NCBI GenBank assembly: GCA_963764565.1
Contig: CAVXTD010000007.1
Location: 32,496 to 96,495 of the forward strand
Length of the DNA stretch: 64,000 bases
Direction: 5' to 3'
Source: DATBLE01 sp963764565
GTDB lineage: Bacteria; Actinomycetota; Thermoleophilia; Gaiellales; Gaiellaceae
Both the position numbers and the translations under genes were made by a program. Below, one piece after another: positions 40,182 through 50,029 of the stretch. The notes below the pieces were generated by a model. The model made no database searches. It was given only the letters and a program-made list of their open reading frames with translations, and had not been told where the DNA came from. The first letter of the stretch is position 1; each line of letters starts with the position of its first letter.

Positions 40182-40997
40182 CGTCCCTCCACGACGCGGT
40201 CCCGCCCGGTCAGGTCACGGCCGGTGTCGACGCTCTCGTAGCCGAGCTCGCGCAGCAGCCCCGCCACCGTCGTCGCGCGGCGCTCGCCGACCTCCAGCAC
40301 GAGCCATCCTCCGGGCCGGAGCACTTCCGTGGCGGCGCGGGCGACCGCCTCCGTGTGCTCATCGCCGACGGTCGCCAGGCGCGGCTCCCAGTCGCGGACC
40401 TCGGGTTGCAACCCTTCGATCTCGCCGGGCGACACGTACGGCGGGTTGGAGACGACGAGGTCGTAGCTCCCGGCGAGCCCGTCGCGAAGGTCGTGCTGCT
40501 GGAACGCGACGTCGAGGCCGAGCGCGGCTGCGTTTTCCCGCGCCAGCGCCAGTGCGTCCTCCGAGACGTCGATCGCCGTCACGACGCGCGCCCGGATGCT
40601 CGTCGGCGATCGCGAGAGCGATCGCCCCGGAGCCGGTGCCGACATCGAGCACAGCGGGAGCGTCGAGACCGCGTAGCAGCTCGAGGCAGCGGCCGACGAC
40701 GACCTCGGTCTCCGGGCGGGGCACGAGCACGCGCCGGTCGACCTTCAGGGTCAGACGGCGGAAGCCCCATTCGCCCAGAATGTAGGCGACCGGCTCGCGG
40801 GTCGCGCGGCGGTCGAGCAGCCTTCGGCAGCCGACCACCTCCTCCTCGGAGAGCGCGCGGCCGCCATCGAGGTACAGCTCGGTCCGCGTCAGGCCGAGCG
40901 CCTTCCCGGCCAGCAGCTCCGCGTCGAGGCGGGCGGTGTCGATCCCCTGCCGCTCGAGATGCTCCGCGCCCTCCCGGAGGATCTCGCCGATCGTCAC
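40157..40997 (-). CDS. prmC: Peptide chain release factor N5-glutamine methyltransferase (one frameshift)
   Basis: HemK/PrmC methylates the GGQ glutamine of release factors. GTG at 40997 (VTIGEILREGAEHLERQG) overlaps the prfA stop as GTGA. N-terminal helical domain, then PVAYILGEWGFRRLTL, VLVPRPETE, VLDVGTGSGAIAL (SAM site), a slip near 40600, and VVSNPPYV (NPPY substrate-glutamine motif). Coupling with prfA fits its substrate. Confidence 0.94.
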
Positions 40998-42031
40998 TCG
41001 AGTGCGCGGCGGCGGTCCTCGGCCGCCAGCGCCTCGGTGAACTCGTCGAGCTCGCCCTGGAGGATCCGGTCGAGCTGGTGCACGGTCAGCTTGATCCGGT
41101 GGTCGGTGAGCCGGTTCTCGGGGTAGTTGTAGGTACGGATCTTCTCGGCCCGCTCGCCGCCGCCGATCTGAGAGCGGCGCGTCGCCGCGAGCTCGGCCTG
41201 CTGCTTCTCGCGCTCGAGCTCGTACAGGCGGGCGCGCAGCACCCGCATCGCCTTCTGCTTGTTCTGGAGCTGCGACTTCTCGTCCTGCATTGCGACGACG
41301 AGACCGGTCGGCAGGTGCGTGATCCGCACCGCCGAGTCGGTGGTGTTGACGCTCTGCCCTCCGGGCCCGGTGGAGCGGTAGACGTCCACCTTCAGGTCGT
41401 TCGGGTCGATCTCGACCTCGACCTCCTCCGCCTCCGGCATCACGGCGACGGTCGCGGTCGACGTGTGCGTGCGCCCTTGCGACTCGGTCTCGGGCACGCG
41501 CTGCACGCGGTGCGTTCCGCCCTCGTACTTGTAGACGGAGTACGCCCCGTCGCCCTTGATCCCGAAGACGATCTCCTTGAATCCGCCGCCGTCGCTCGGG
41601 CTCGAGGACAGCTCCTCCCACTTGTAGCCGCGGCGCTCCGCGTAGCGGGTGAGCATGCGGAAGAGATCCCCGGCCCAGAGGGCCGCCTCGTCGCCGCCGA
41701 CTCCCTGGCGAACCTCGATGATCACGTCCTTGCGATCGGCGGGGTCGGGCTCGACGAGCGCGAGCTTGAGCTCTTCCTCGAGCCGCGCGGCGCGCTCCTC
41801 CGCCTCGGGTACGAGCTCCTTCAGCTCGGCGTCCGCCTGCGCGGCTTCGATGTCGTCGCGCGCCTCGCGCCACTGACGGGCGAGCTTCACCGGCTCCTCG
41901 AGCTCTTTCAGCCGCCGCCCGACCTCCGCCGCTTCGCGGTGGTCGTTGTAGACGGCGGGATCGGACATACGCTCCTGCGCCTCGCGGTACGAGCGCTCGA
42001 GGTCATCGACGAGGTCGTCCATCCCTGCCAT
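40994..42031 (-). CDS. prfA: Peptide chain release factor 1
   Basis: 345-residue RF1 recognising UAA/UAG. GGQ motif in YRSTGPGGQSVNTTDSAV; codon-recognition tripeptide in HRVQRVPETESQGR reads PET, the variant also known in Firmicutes RF1. Intact. Full set of RF1 domains; ATG start MAGMDDLVDDLERSYREA. Followed immediately by prmC. Confidence 0.97.
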   Translation of the reverse strand: MAGMDDLVDDLERSYREAQERMSDPAVYNDHREAAEVGRRLKELEEPVKLARQWREARDDIEAAQADAELKELVPEAEERAARLEEELKLALVEPDPADRKDVIIEVRQGVGGDEAALWAGDLFRMLTRYAERRGYKWEELSSSPSDGGGFKEIVFGIKGDGAYSVYKYEGGTHRVQRVPETESQGRTHTSTATVAVMPEAEEVEVEIDPNDLKVDVYRSTGPGGQSVNTTDSAVRITHLPTGLVVAMQDEKSQLQNKQKAMRVLRARLYELEREKQQAELAATRRSQIGGGERAEKIRTYNYPENRLTDHRIKLTVHQLDRILQGELDEFTEALAAEDRRRALE

Positions 42032-42052
42032 CGGATACAGGGTAGAGGCGTG

Positions 42053-42490
42053 CTAGCTGTCGAGGTGCGCGACGACGGAGACGTCGACGTTGCCCTTGAG
42101 CGCCTGCGAGACGGGGCAGTTCTCGGCTGCGCCGCGGGCGGCCTCCTGGAACGCGGCCTCGTCCATCCCCTCGACACGACCGGTCACGTCGAGCTTCATC
42201 GTGGTGATCCCGGTGCCCGGCACGAACGTCGATGTCGCCTTCACGCTGAGCCGCTCGGGCGGCGTGCCCGCCTGCGCGAGCCCGTGCGAGAGCGCCATCG
42301 AGAAGCAGGATGCGTGCGCAGCCGCGATCAGCTCCTCCGGGCTCGTGCGGCCGGACTCGCCCGGCTCGGAGCGTGACGCCCACGTCACCTCCAGCCCGGA
42401 GATCGCGCCGCTGCCGACGCTCTCGATCCGGCCCGCGCCGCTCATCAGATCGCCTTGCCAGGTCACGCTTGCCGTCCGTTCTGCCGCCAT
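42053..42490 (-). CDS. OsmC/Ohr-family peroxiredoxin
   Basis: 145 residues from ATG 42490, preceded by AAAGGAG. The two redox cysteines are in AAHASCFSMALSHGLA and AENCPVSQALKGN, as in OsmC-type hydroperoxide reductases. Intact. Sits between prfA and DUF1385; its ribosome site forms the left arm of an inverted repeat (42492-42655). Confidence 0.93.
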   Translation of the reverse strand: MAAERTASVTWQGDLMSGAGRIESVGSGAISGLEVTWASRSEPGESGRTSPEELIAAAHASCFSMALSHGLAQAGTPPERLSVKATSTFVPGTGITTMKLDVTGRVEGMDEAAFQEAARGAAENCPVSQALKGNVDVSVVAHLDS

Positions 42491-42491
42491 C

Positions 42492-42655
42492 AGTGCTCCT
42501 TTCGGGGGGTACGGTGATGCTCCGGTGCGCGAAAACCAAGCCGGGCAAGGACGCAGGGGGCGCCTATATGCCGTGCCAGACGGGCGCGACTGAGGACGCC
42601 GCACGGCGCCGGTTTGCAGCCGCCGGAGCGCGCCGTAGTCCCCGAAAGGAGCACT
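42492..42655. repeat. Inverted repeat (16-bp perfect outer arms) flanking a 132-bp spacer
   Basis: AGTGCTCCTTTCGGGG (42492-42507) and its exact complement CCCCGAAAGGAGCACT (42640-42655); similarity continues imperfectly inward for about 30 more bases. The left arm includes the osmC ribosome site; the right arm ends on the DUF1385 stop codon. Could be a small MITE-like insertion or a foldback duplicate. Confidence 0.7.
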
Positions 42656-43568
42656 AAGCCATCACCTCCACTCGTCGTCCACGGTCGCCTGCCACTCCTT
42701 CCCTTTCCAGCACCTCGTTCAAGGCGCGGATCGAGACCTCGAGCTGGTCGAGCGTCGGCTCCCTCGTCGTCAGTCGCTGGAGCCAAAGCCCCGGTGCGAG
42801 CAGCCAGAGGAGCCAGCGCTGGTCGGCGTGCTTGCCGGCAAAGCGGATCAGCTCGTAGGCGAGCCCGGCGATCACCGGCAGTAGGGCGACGCGCGTGACG
42901 ATCAGCCAGTACCACGCCGGCCGGCCGAAGAAGGCGAAGACGAAGATCGCGATCACCATCACCCAGAGCAGGAAGGCAGTGCCGCAGCGCACGTGGATCT
43001 GGCTGTAGCGCTGGACCCGCTGCGGGGTGAGCTCCTCGCCGGCCTCGTAGGCGTTGATCGCCTTGTGCTCGGCCGCGTGGTACTGGAAGACGCGGCGCAG
43101 ATCGGGCAGAAGCGAGATCACAGATAGATAGACGATGAAGAGCGTGACACGGATTGCGCCCTCGACGATCACGAACACGCCCGTGGTGTCGATCGGCAGC
43201 CAGTTGGTGATCAGCGCCGGCGTGACCTTGAAGAGCATGACCGCGAAGCCGATCGCGATCGCGAACGCGAAGATCAGCTGGCCGCGGGACAGCTCGGTCT
43301 GGACCTCGCCCTCCTCGTTCTCCTCCCGCGCCGCGTAGTTCGCCGAGATCGCGAGCGCACGGAAGCCGATCGCCAGCGATTCGCCCAGCGCGATCACCCC
43401 GCGGACGACCGGCAGGCGCCAGATGCGGCGCTTGGCCATCGGCGAGGCGATCGTGTTGACGACTTGCGCGATGTCCCCGTCGGGCTTGCGCACCGCAACC
43501 GCCCAGCTCGACGGCGAGCGCATCATCACGCCTTCCAGGACCGCCTGGCCCCCGATCGCGGTGCTCAC
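42654..43568 (-). CDS. DUF1385 family membrane protein
   Basis: 304 residues. GGQAVLEGVMMRSP, then two membrane segments (GQLIFAFAIAIGFAVMLFK, GVFVIVEGAIRVTLFIVYL) and two more in the C-terminal half; FQYHAAEHKAINAYEAGE is the family signature. Function unknown; often a neighbour of rpmE and prfA in Gram-positives and here again between them. Intact; spaced 21 bases after rpmE. Confidence 0.93.
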   Translation of the reverse strand: MSTAIGGQAVLEGVMMRSPSSWAVAVRKPDGDIAQVVNTIASPMAKRRIWRLPVVRGVIALGESLAIGFRALAISANYAAREENEEGEVQTELSRGQLIFAFAIAIGFAVMLFKVTPALITNWLPIDTTGVFVIVEGAIRVTLFIVYLSVISLLPDLRRVFQYHAAEHKAINAYEAGEELTPQRVQRYSQIHVRCGTAFLLWVMVIAIFVFAFFGRPAWYWLIVTRVALLPVIAGLAYELIRFAGKHADQRWLLWLLAPGLWLQRLTTREPTLDQLEVSIRALNEVLEREGVAGDRGRRVEVMA

Positions 43569-43589
43569 GGGTTAGCCGACCAGTCCCGG

Positions 43590-43808
43590 TTAGCGGCGCT
43601 GAGCCGCCGCGGCGCGCTCGAGCTTCTTCTGGAAGCGCTCGACGCGGCCGCCGGTGTCCATGAGCTTCTGCTTGCCCGTGTAGAACGGATGGCAGGCCGC
43701 GCAGATCTCGACGTGCAGCTCGGGCCTCGTCGAGCGGGTCTGGAACTCGTTGCCGCACGCGCAGCGCACGGTCGCGAGCACGTAGTCGGGATGGATGTCG
43801 GCCTTCAT
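43590..43808 (-). CDS. rpmE: 50S ribosomal protein L31 (zinc-binding type)
   Basis: 72 residues: VRCACGNEF and EICAACHPFYTGKQKLMDT give a C-x-C...C-x-x-C zinc ribbon, so this is the zinc-containing L31 and not the zinc-free paralogue. The ATG overlaps the ilvA stop (ATGA), so it is translationally coupled to it. Confidence 0.96.
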   Translation of the reverse strand: MKADIHPDYVLATVRCACGNEFQTRSTRPELHVEICAACHPFYTGKQKLMDTGGRVERFQKKLERAAAAQRR

Positions 43809-44793
43809 CTTCGAGCCAGGATAGCAGTTGCGGTTTCGGGTGCCGCGTTGCCTCCCGAGACGACGGCGACCACCGTTTGACCTCTCTCGAAGGCGATCTT
43901 CCCGGCCAGGAGCGCGGCTGTCGTGGCCGCCCCGGCCGGGCTCGCAGGCGAGCTTGGCACGGCGGTAGAGGAAGCGGAAGCCGTCCTCGATCTCGTCTTC
44001 GCTGACCAGAACGGACTCGACCCCGCGAGCCCTACAGACGGCGAGCGCGTGCTCGCCGGCGAAGGGCGCGCCGAGACCGTCGGCGATCGAGCGCGGATGC
44101 ACGGGCACCGGCGCGCCGGCCCTGAGGCCTTCGTGGAGAGCCGGCGAGAGCTCCGGCTCGACGCGCGATCACCCTGACGTCCGGGCGCTTGCCCTTGACG
44201 GCCGTGGCGATCCCCGAGATCAGGCCGCCGCCGCCGACCGGGACGACGACCACGGCGGTCTCGGGCACGTCTTCGAGCAGCTCGAGCCCGACCGTCCCCT
44301 GCCCCGCCATCACCAGCGGGTCGTCGAACGGGTGGACGAGCGTCCGGCCCGTTTCCTGCGACGAGCTCGTCCAGCCGTTCGAAGGCCTCGGCCGGCCCGG
44401 CCGCTGCCAGGTCGACCTCGGCGCCGTAGCCTCGGGCGGCGGCGACCTTGGTCGGGTTCGCGTCTGCCCACATGACGACGAGCGACGAGAGCCCCTCCTC
44501 GCGCGCGCCCCAGGCGAGCGCCTGCGCGTGGTTGCCGGCGGAGATGCCGATCACGCCGCGGGTGCGCTCGTCGGACGTGAGCGCAGCGAGCTTGTTGAGG
44601 ACGCCGCGCGGCTTGAACGAGCCGGTGCGCTGGAAGAGCTCCGCCTTCAGGTAGACGTGCGCGCCCGTCAGCTCCGAGAGCGTCGCAGAGCTGAACGTCG
44701 GCGTCCGGTGCACCCGCCCGGCGATCGTCTGCCGCGCTGCGAGGATGTCGTCGAGGCCGAGCGAGTCACCTCGCGAGTCTATTCCGGACATGT
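43805..44793 (-). CDS. ilvA: Threonine ammonia-lyase (threonine dehydratase; frameshifted)
   Basis: PLP fold-type II enzyme deaminating threonine to 2-oxobutanoate. PLP lysine in RTGSFKPRGVLNKLAAL; ISAGNHAQALAWGA; phosphate-binding PVGGGGLISGIATAVKGK; C-terminal VVAVVSGGN. Slips near 44360, 44165 and 43940. About 325 residues without an ACT domain, so a catabolic-type or unregulated enzyme is likely; gene name assigned on family level. ATG 44793 is preceded within 5-20 bases by a GGGGTCTGACCCC palindrome. Confidence 0.88.
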
Positions 44794-44797
44794 CGGG

Positions 44798-44810
44798 GGT
44801 CTGACCCCGG
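44798..44810. repeat. GGGGTCTGACCCC palindrome before ilvA
   Basis: Perfect 6-bp arms around a T, extended imperfectly on both sides (TCGG...CCGGA). It occupies the ribosome-binding region of ilvA. Same GGGTCWGACCC core as the palindrome inside gpmI. Confidence 0.6.
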
Positions 44811-44820
44811 ACCTGGCCGT

Positions 44821-46458
44821 TCAGGTCAGCGTGTACTCGGGGCCGGAGCCGCCCTCGGGCGGGGTCAGCCGGCCGCCCTTGGCGGTGATCGCGCCGCACT
44901 GGACGCAGTTCGACGGCGTCACCTCCACGCGCACCTTCCCCGCGTCCTCCTCGCCGACCTCGTACACCTGCGCCGGGCACATCCGCTCCCACATCTCCGC
45001 CACGTCGCGCGGCACGCGCGGTTCGATGCGGATGTGACTCGGCTGGTCGTCGCGCGTCTTGTTCCCGGAGGCGAAGACGGACGAGAGCTTGTCGAAGGTG
45101 AGCTTCCCGTCCGGCGCCGGGTATGCGCGCCCGCTCGGTGCGCGATCAGGTCGTGCTCGGCGTCGCGCTCGAGCGCGAAGTCGCGCGGCGGGAACTTGCC
45201 CATCGATCCCGTCATCGCGCCCGCGAGCGCACCGCCGACCCAGAAGCCGCGCCCGAACGCGGGCCGCATGTTGCGCACCTCCGGAGGTCGCTCCAGACGA
45301 AGCTCTCGCGAATCGACTCGTCGTAGCCGGCGAGCGCGCCGCGCCGGCCCGACCGCCTCGCCGGGCTGAAGCGCCGCCCAGGCCGCCTCGGCCGCGAGCC
45401 GGCCCGACTCGATCGCGTAGTGGATGCCCTTCAGCGCCGGCACGTTCACGAGGCCGGCGCCGTCGCCGCAGAGCAGCAGCCCCGGCGCGTGCAGCCGCTT
45501 CGGCAGCGAGAGGAAGCCGCCCTCCGGGATCGTCTTCGCGCCCCACTCGACCCGCTCGCCGCCCTCGAGGATCGGCCGGATCCGCGGATGCGTCTTCAGC
45601 TCCTGGAGCAGGTCGTGGACGGAGAGCTCGGCGTCGCGGTAGTCGAGCCCGACGACCATCCCGATCGTGACCATGTCGTCGCCCATCGGGTAGATGAACG
45701 AGCCGCCGAACTCGCGGTACTTCGCCGCCGAGCGCAGCGGCCAGCCCATCGTGTGGATGACGCGGTCGAGCGGCTTCGCGACCTTCCAGACCTCCTTCAC
45801 GCCGAGCGCCCAGACCTGCGGGCTCGCGCCCTGGAGCGCGAAGCGCTCGATCGCGGCGCCGGTCAGGTGACCCTGCGTGCCCTCGGCGAGCACGGTCACC
45901 CGCGCGAGGACGTCGGAGCCGGGCTCGAAGTTCGCGAGCTCCTCGCCGTCCCGGCCGCGGCCCCGGTCGCCGGTGCGCACGCCGCGCACGCGGCCGTCGG
46001 CGACGAGCAGCTTCACCGCCGGCGTCTCGGGCAGGATCGTCGCGCCGCCCTCCTCCGCCTCGCTCGGCGAGGAAGCGGCCGAGCTGCGAGAGCGAGGCGA
46101 CGTAGTTGCCGTGGTTGCGCATCGTCGGCGGCGGCGGGATCCGGAGCGCCCGCGCGCGGCGTCAGGAAGTAGACCGACTCGTGCGCGACCTCGCCGTAGA
46201 ACGGCATGCTCGTCGATCCGCTCTGCGGCCGCGGAAGAGCCGGCGCAGGCCGCGCGGGTTGACGACCGCGCCCGAGAGGAGGTGCGAGCCGGGCTGCTTG
46301 CCCTTCTCGAGCACGGCGACCGGCACCTCGCCGAGCCGCTCCGCCGTCTCCGGGTCCTCCTCGAGCAGCTGGCCGAGCCGGATCGCGCAGGCGAGCCCGG
46401 CCGGCCCGGCGCCGACGATCAGGACGCCGACCTCGATCGGCTCGGCGTCGGTCGGCAC
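44821..46458 (-). CDS. Electron-transfer flavoprotein:quinone oxidoreductase (frameshifted)
   Basis: Passes electrons from ETF to menaquinone/ubiquinone. FAD site VGVLIVGAGPAGLACAIRLG; SHLLSGAVVNPRGL; VTVLAEGTQGHLTG; GGSFIYPMGDDMVTIGMVVG; GAGLVNVPALKGIHYAIESG. The C-terminal ferredoxin-like region has MCPAQVYEV and NCVQCGAITAKGG; the fourth canonical cluster Cys (CxxCxxC) is an Ile. At least five slips (around 46220, 46150, 46065, 45330, 45130). Last gene of etfB-etfA-ETF-QO. Confidence 0.88.
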
Positions 46459-46510
46459 GCCGACGCCTCCTCGCGCGCCACGGCGGCGGGTACGCCGACG
46501 GCCGCGACAC

Positions 46511-47483
46511 CTACCCGGCCTTCCGCGCCCGCACGAGCTCGGTCAGCTTCGGGACGATCTGGTGCAGGTCGCCGACGACGCCGAGGTCGGAGAACTCGAA
46601 GATCGGCGCGTTCGCGTCCTTGTTGATCGCGACGATCACGTCCGAGCTCTGCATCCCGACCTTGTGCTGGATCGCGCCCGAGATCCCGCAGGCGACGTAG
46701 AGCTTCGGCGCGACGGTCTTGCCGGTCTGGCCGACCTGCGTCGAGTACGGGTACCAGCCGGCGTCGACGACCGCGCGCGTCGCGGCGACCGCGCCGCCGA
46801 GCGCCTTCGCGAGCTCCTCGACGAGCGCGAAGCTCTCCGGCCCGCCGAGCCCGCGCCCGCCGGCGACGATGACGTCGGCGTCCTCGATCGACGGGCCGGC
46901 CTGCTCCTCGTGCGCCTGCTCGAGCATCGTCGCCTGCGTCGAGAAGTCCTCGAGCTCGACCGCGACGCTCGACGACCTCGGGCTCGCCGCCGGTCGTCGG
47001 CGGGCTCGAAGGAGCCCGAGCGGAAGAGCGCGAGCCGCGGCTCGCCCTTCCAGCCGACGTCGACGTAGACGGAGTCGCCGAGCGCCGGCCGCTTGCCGAC
47101 GAGCGGCGCCGTCCGTCGCGCGCGAGGTCGACGAGGTCCCAGTTCAGGCCCGCGTCGAGCCGCGCGGCGAGCCCGGCGGCGACGTCGGCGGCGAGCACGG
47201 AGGCGGCGAAGAGGACGGTGTCGTAGCCGCCCTCGCGCGACGAGCTTCGCGAGCACGTCGACGCGCGGCTGCGGCAGCGGCGCCTCGAGCGCCGGGTCGT
47301 CGGCGACGTAGACCCTCGCCGCGCCGTACGCCGGCCTGCGGCGGCGAGCCCGCCGACGCCCGAGCCGGCGATGACGCCGGCGACCTCGGAGTCGCCGAGC
47401 GACGCCGCCTTCGAGAGCACGCCGAGCGGCTCCCTTCTGCAGCTCGCCGCCGTGGTGCTCGAGGAAGACGAGGGTCGGCTCAT
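46511..47483 (-). CDS. etfA: Electron transfer flavoprotein alpha subunit (frameshifted)
   Basis: ATG at 47483 directly follows the etfB stop. N-terminal part (PLGVLSKAASL, YGAARVYVADDPALEAPLPQ, YDTVLFAASVLAADVAAGLA) lies in changing frames with slips near 47430, 47340, 47240, 47110 and 46975; the C-terminal FAD domain is continuous: VIVAGGRGLGG, VGQTGKTVAPKLYVACGISG, AIQHKVGMQSSDVIVAINKD. About 320 residues after correction. Partner of EtfB; accepts electrons from acyl-CoA dehydrogenases. Confidence 0.92.
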
Positions 47484-48265
47484 CTAGACGAGCTTCCTCT
47501 CGACGAGGAAGTCGACGATCTGCTGGGCGGCCGTGCCGTCGTCCTCGATCCTCCGGCTGTCGCCGCGCGGCGGCGGCGCGCCGAGCGCGAGCACCTCGGT
47601 CCTCGAGCCGGCCTCGCCGGCGGCTCCGGCGTCGAGGCCGAGGTCGGCGAGCGAGAGCGTCTCCTGCGGCTTCGACTTCGCGCCCATGATCCCCTTCAGC
47701 GACGGGTAGCGCGGCTCGTTGATCGCGTCGGAGACGGCGACGACGGCCGGCAGCGGCGCCTCGATCAGGTCGTAGCCGAACTCGGTCTGCCGCTTCACCG
47801 TCGCCGTGCCGTCCGCGACCGTCGAGCTCGGCCGCCTGCGAGACGAGCGGCAGGCGCAGACGCTCGGCGACGGCGGCCCAGAGCACGGCGCCGTCCGAGT
47901 CGGACGCCTGCTGGCCGAAGAGGACGAGGTCCGGGCTCTCGCGCTCGAGCGCCGCGGCGAGCACGCGGCTCGTGGCGACGAGGTCGGAGCCGGCGGCGCC
48001 GTCGTCGCTGACGAGGACCGCCCGGTCGGCGCCCATCGCGAGCGCCTTGCGCAGCGAGTCGAGCGCGCGCCTCGGGCCCGAGCGAGACGACCACGACCTC
48101 GCCCTCGCCCTCGGCCTCCTTCAGGCGCAGCGCCTCCTCGACCGCGTTCGCGTCGAAGGCGTTCAGCGTCCCTGTCGCCGAGCGGTCGAGCCGCTTCGTC
48201 TGCGGGATCGATGCGCCGGGCCGGCCGGCCTCGGGGACGTGCTTGACGCAGACGGCGATCTTCAC
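47484..48265 (-). CDS. etfB: Electron transfer flavoprotein beta subunit (frameshifted)
   Basis: GTG start VKIAVCVKHVPEAG; NAFDANAVEEALRLKEAEG; MGADRAVLVSDDG; DLVLFGQQASDSD; then VKRQTEFGYDLIEAPLPAVV and the AMP-site-like AINEPRYPSLKGIMGAKSK. Slips near 48075 and 47820. About 260 residues. First gene of the ETF operon; divergent from the M23 peptidase gene. Confidence 0.93.
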
Positions 48266-48344
48266 GGGCCGCGACTCTATTCGACCGCGTGCCGGTCGGG
48301 AGCGCTGGTAGGGTCACGGCGTTCGGACGCGAAGCACGCCTGGC

Positions 48345-49254
48345 ATGGGCCACGCCCGACGACAGCCCTCGGGGCTCTCGTGGTCCTCACCGCCGTCCTC
48401 GCCGCGGGGTCGGCGCTCGCGTCGCCGGCCGACGCAGCGGGGTCCCGAGCCGCTCGTCTTTCCCGTGGTCGGCCCGTACCGGTACACCAACGACTTCGGC
48501 GACCCGCGCCCCCAGGGGCCGCACGAGGGCAACGACATCCTCGCGCCCGAAGGCGATCGCCGTGGCGGCGGAGAGCGGGAAGATCAAGTTCTGGACGACC
48601 TCGGCGCCGGCCGGCTGCATGCTCTACCTCTACGGCGCGAGCGGCACGACCTACCTCTACATCCACCTCAACAACGACCTCACGCGCGGGAACGACAACC
48701 GCGGCAAGTGCGTGCCGGGCGGCTCGTACTGGCCCGGGCTGAAGGACGGCGCCGAAGGTCGTCGCCGGCAGCCGATCGGCTTCGTCGGCGACTCGGGCGA
48801 CGCCGACGGCACCCCGCACCTCCACTTCGAGGTGCACCCGAACGACGGCGGGCCGGTCAATCCGTACCCGTACCTGAACCGGGCGACGCGGGTGCTGTTC
48901 ACCGCCCCGCCCGGCAGCGCGGTCACGCTCTCGCTGAAGGGCTCGGTCATCGCTGCGAGTCCGACCGGCTGACGATCAAGGTCGCGACCGTGACCGTCTT
49001 CCCGATCTCCTGACGCTGCTCGGCCTGCGCAAGCCGATCGTGCTGACGCTGCCGCCGAGCGCGCTCGTCGACCACGGCGCGGGCGCTCCGCCGAGCGTCG
49101 CCGGCGACCTGACCGGGCGTCGCTCGTCCGGCAGCGACGGTGATCGTGCTCACCGCAGCCGCGTCGCGGACGTCGCTCGACGCCAGACGGCCAGGGACTG
49201 CGCGCTCCTCCACGTCGCGCGGATCGTGCTGCGGTGTCGGCGCTCAGCGGCTAG
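48345..49254 (+). CDS. Secreted M23 peptidoglycan endopeptidase (LytM-like; frameshifted)
   Basis: A hydrophobic leader (LGALVVLTAVLAAGSALASP) is followed after a slip by PEPLVFPVVGPYRYTNDFG and PHEGNDILAP, which carries the His/Asp zinc ligands, and later by GTPHLHFEVHPND, the HxH ligand. The YLYIHLNNDLTRGNDN segment fits the fold. Slips near 48360, 48445, 48550 and 48970. The tail (LPPSALVDHGAGAPPSVAG) ends at 49254 overlapping the convergent crotonase by about 11 bases. Cuts peptidoglycan cross-links. Confidence 0.82.
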
Positions 49255-50024
49255 CGCTCGAACTCGGCTCGCGCTTCTCGGTGAAGGCGCGCATGCCCTC
49301 CTGCTGGTCCTCCGTCGCGAACAGGGCCGCGAACAGGACCGCCTCGTAGGAGAGGCCCGCGCCGAGGTCGCCCTGGAGCGCCCGGTTGGCGGCGTCCTTC
49401 GCCGCCGAGAGCGCGAGCGGGCTCTTCTTCGCGAGCTCGGCCGCCGTCTCGAGCGCCCGGTCGAGCAGCTCGGCGGCCGGGTGGACGGCGCTGACGAGCC
49501 CGATCCGAAGCGCCTCGGCGGCGTCGATCGTGCGGCCGGTGAGGATCAGGTCCTTCGCCAGCGCCGGCCCGACCGCCCGCGCGAGCCGCTGCGTGCCGCC
49601 CCAGCCGGGGATGATCGCCAGGTTGATCTCCGGCTGGCCGAACCTCGCCCGCTCCGACGCGTAGCGGATGTCGCAGGCGAGGGCGAGCTCGCAGCCGCCG
49701 CCGAGGGCGAAGCCGTTGACGGCGGCGATCGTCGGCTTCGGCATCGTCTCGAGCAGCCGCCCGCACTCGTGGCCGAGCGCAGCCCCAGGCGTGCGCCTCG
49801 AGCACGGTCATCTCGCTCATCTCCTTGATGTCGGCGCCGGCGGCGAACGCCCGGTCGCCGGCGCCGGTGAGCACGACCACGCGCGCGCCGGTGTCGACCG
49901 CGAGCTCGCGCAGCCGGTCGCGCAGCTCCGTCAGCGTCTCGCGGTCGAGCGCGTTCAGCGCGTCCTGCCGGTCGATCGTCACGACCGCGACGCCGTCGTC
50001 GCAGCGACCTCGATCGGCACGCAT
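49244..50024 (-). CDS. Enoyl-CoA hydratase/isomerase (crotonase) family (frameshifted)
   Basis: Hydrates enoyl-CoA in acyl-CoA oxidation. VTIDRQDALNALDRETL; oxyanion-hole FAAGADIKEMSEMT; after a slip near 49785 NGFALGGGCELALACDIRYA and FGQPEINLAIIPGWGGTQRL, with both catalytic Glu positions present. About 255 residues. A second slip is likely right after the start: reading from GTG 50020 gives VPIEVAA, then DDGVAVVTIDR. Lies just downstream of the B12 subunit of the mutase. Confidence 0.9.
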
Positions 50025-50029
50025 GCTCG

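Noticed and set aside
41480..41515. Unusual PET tripeptide in RF1
   Set aside because: PET replaces PAT/PVT in several Gram-positive RF1 proteins, so it is not notable.
42511..42657. 46-residue plus-strand frame (MLRCAKTKPGKDAGG...) inside the inverted repeat
   Set aside because: No ribosome site, shares its end with the repeat arm, and no similarity; likely by-product of the inverted repeat.
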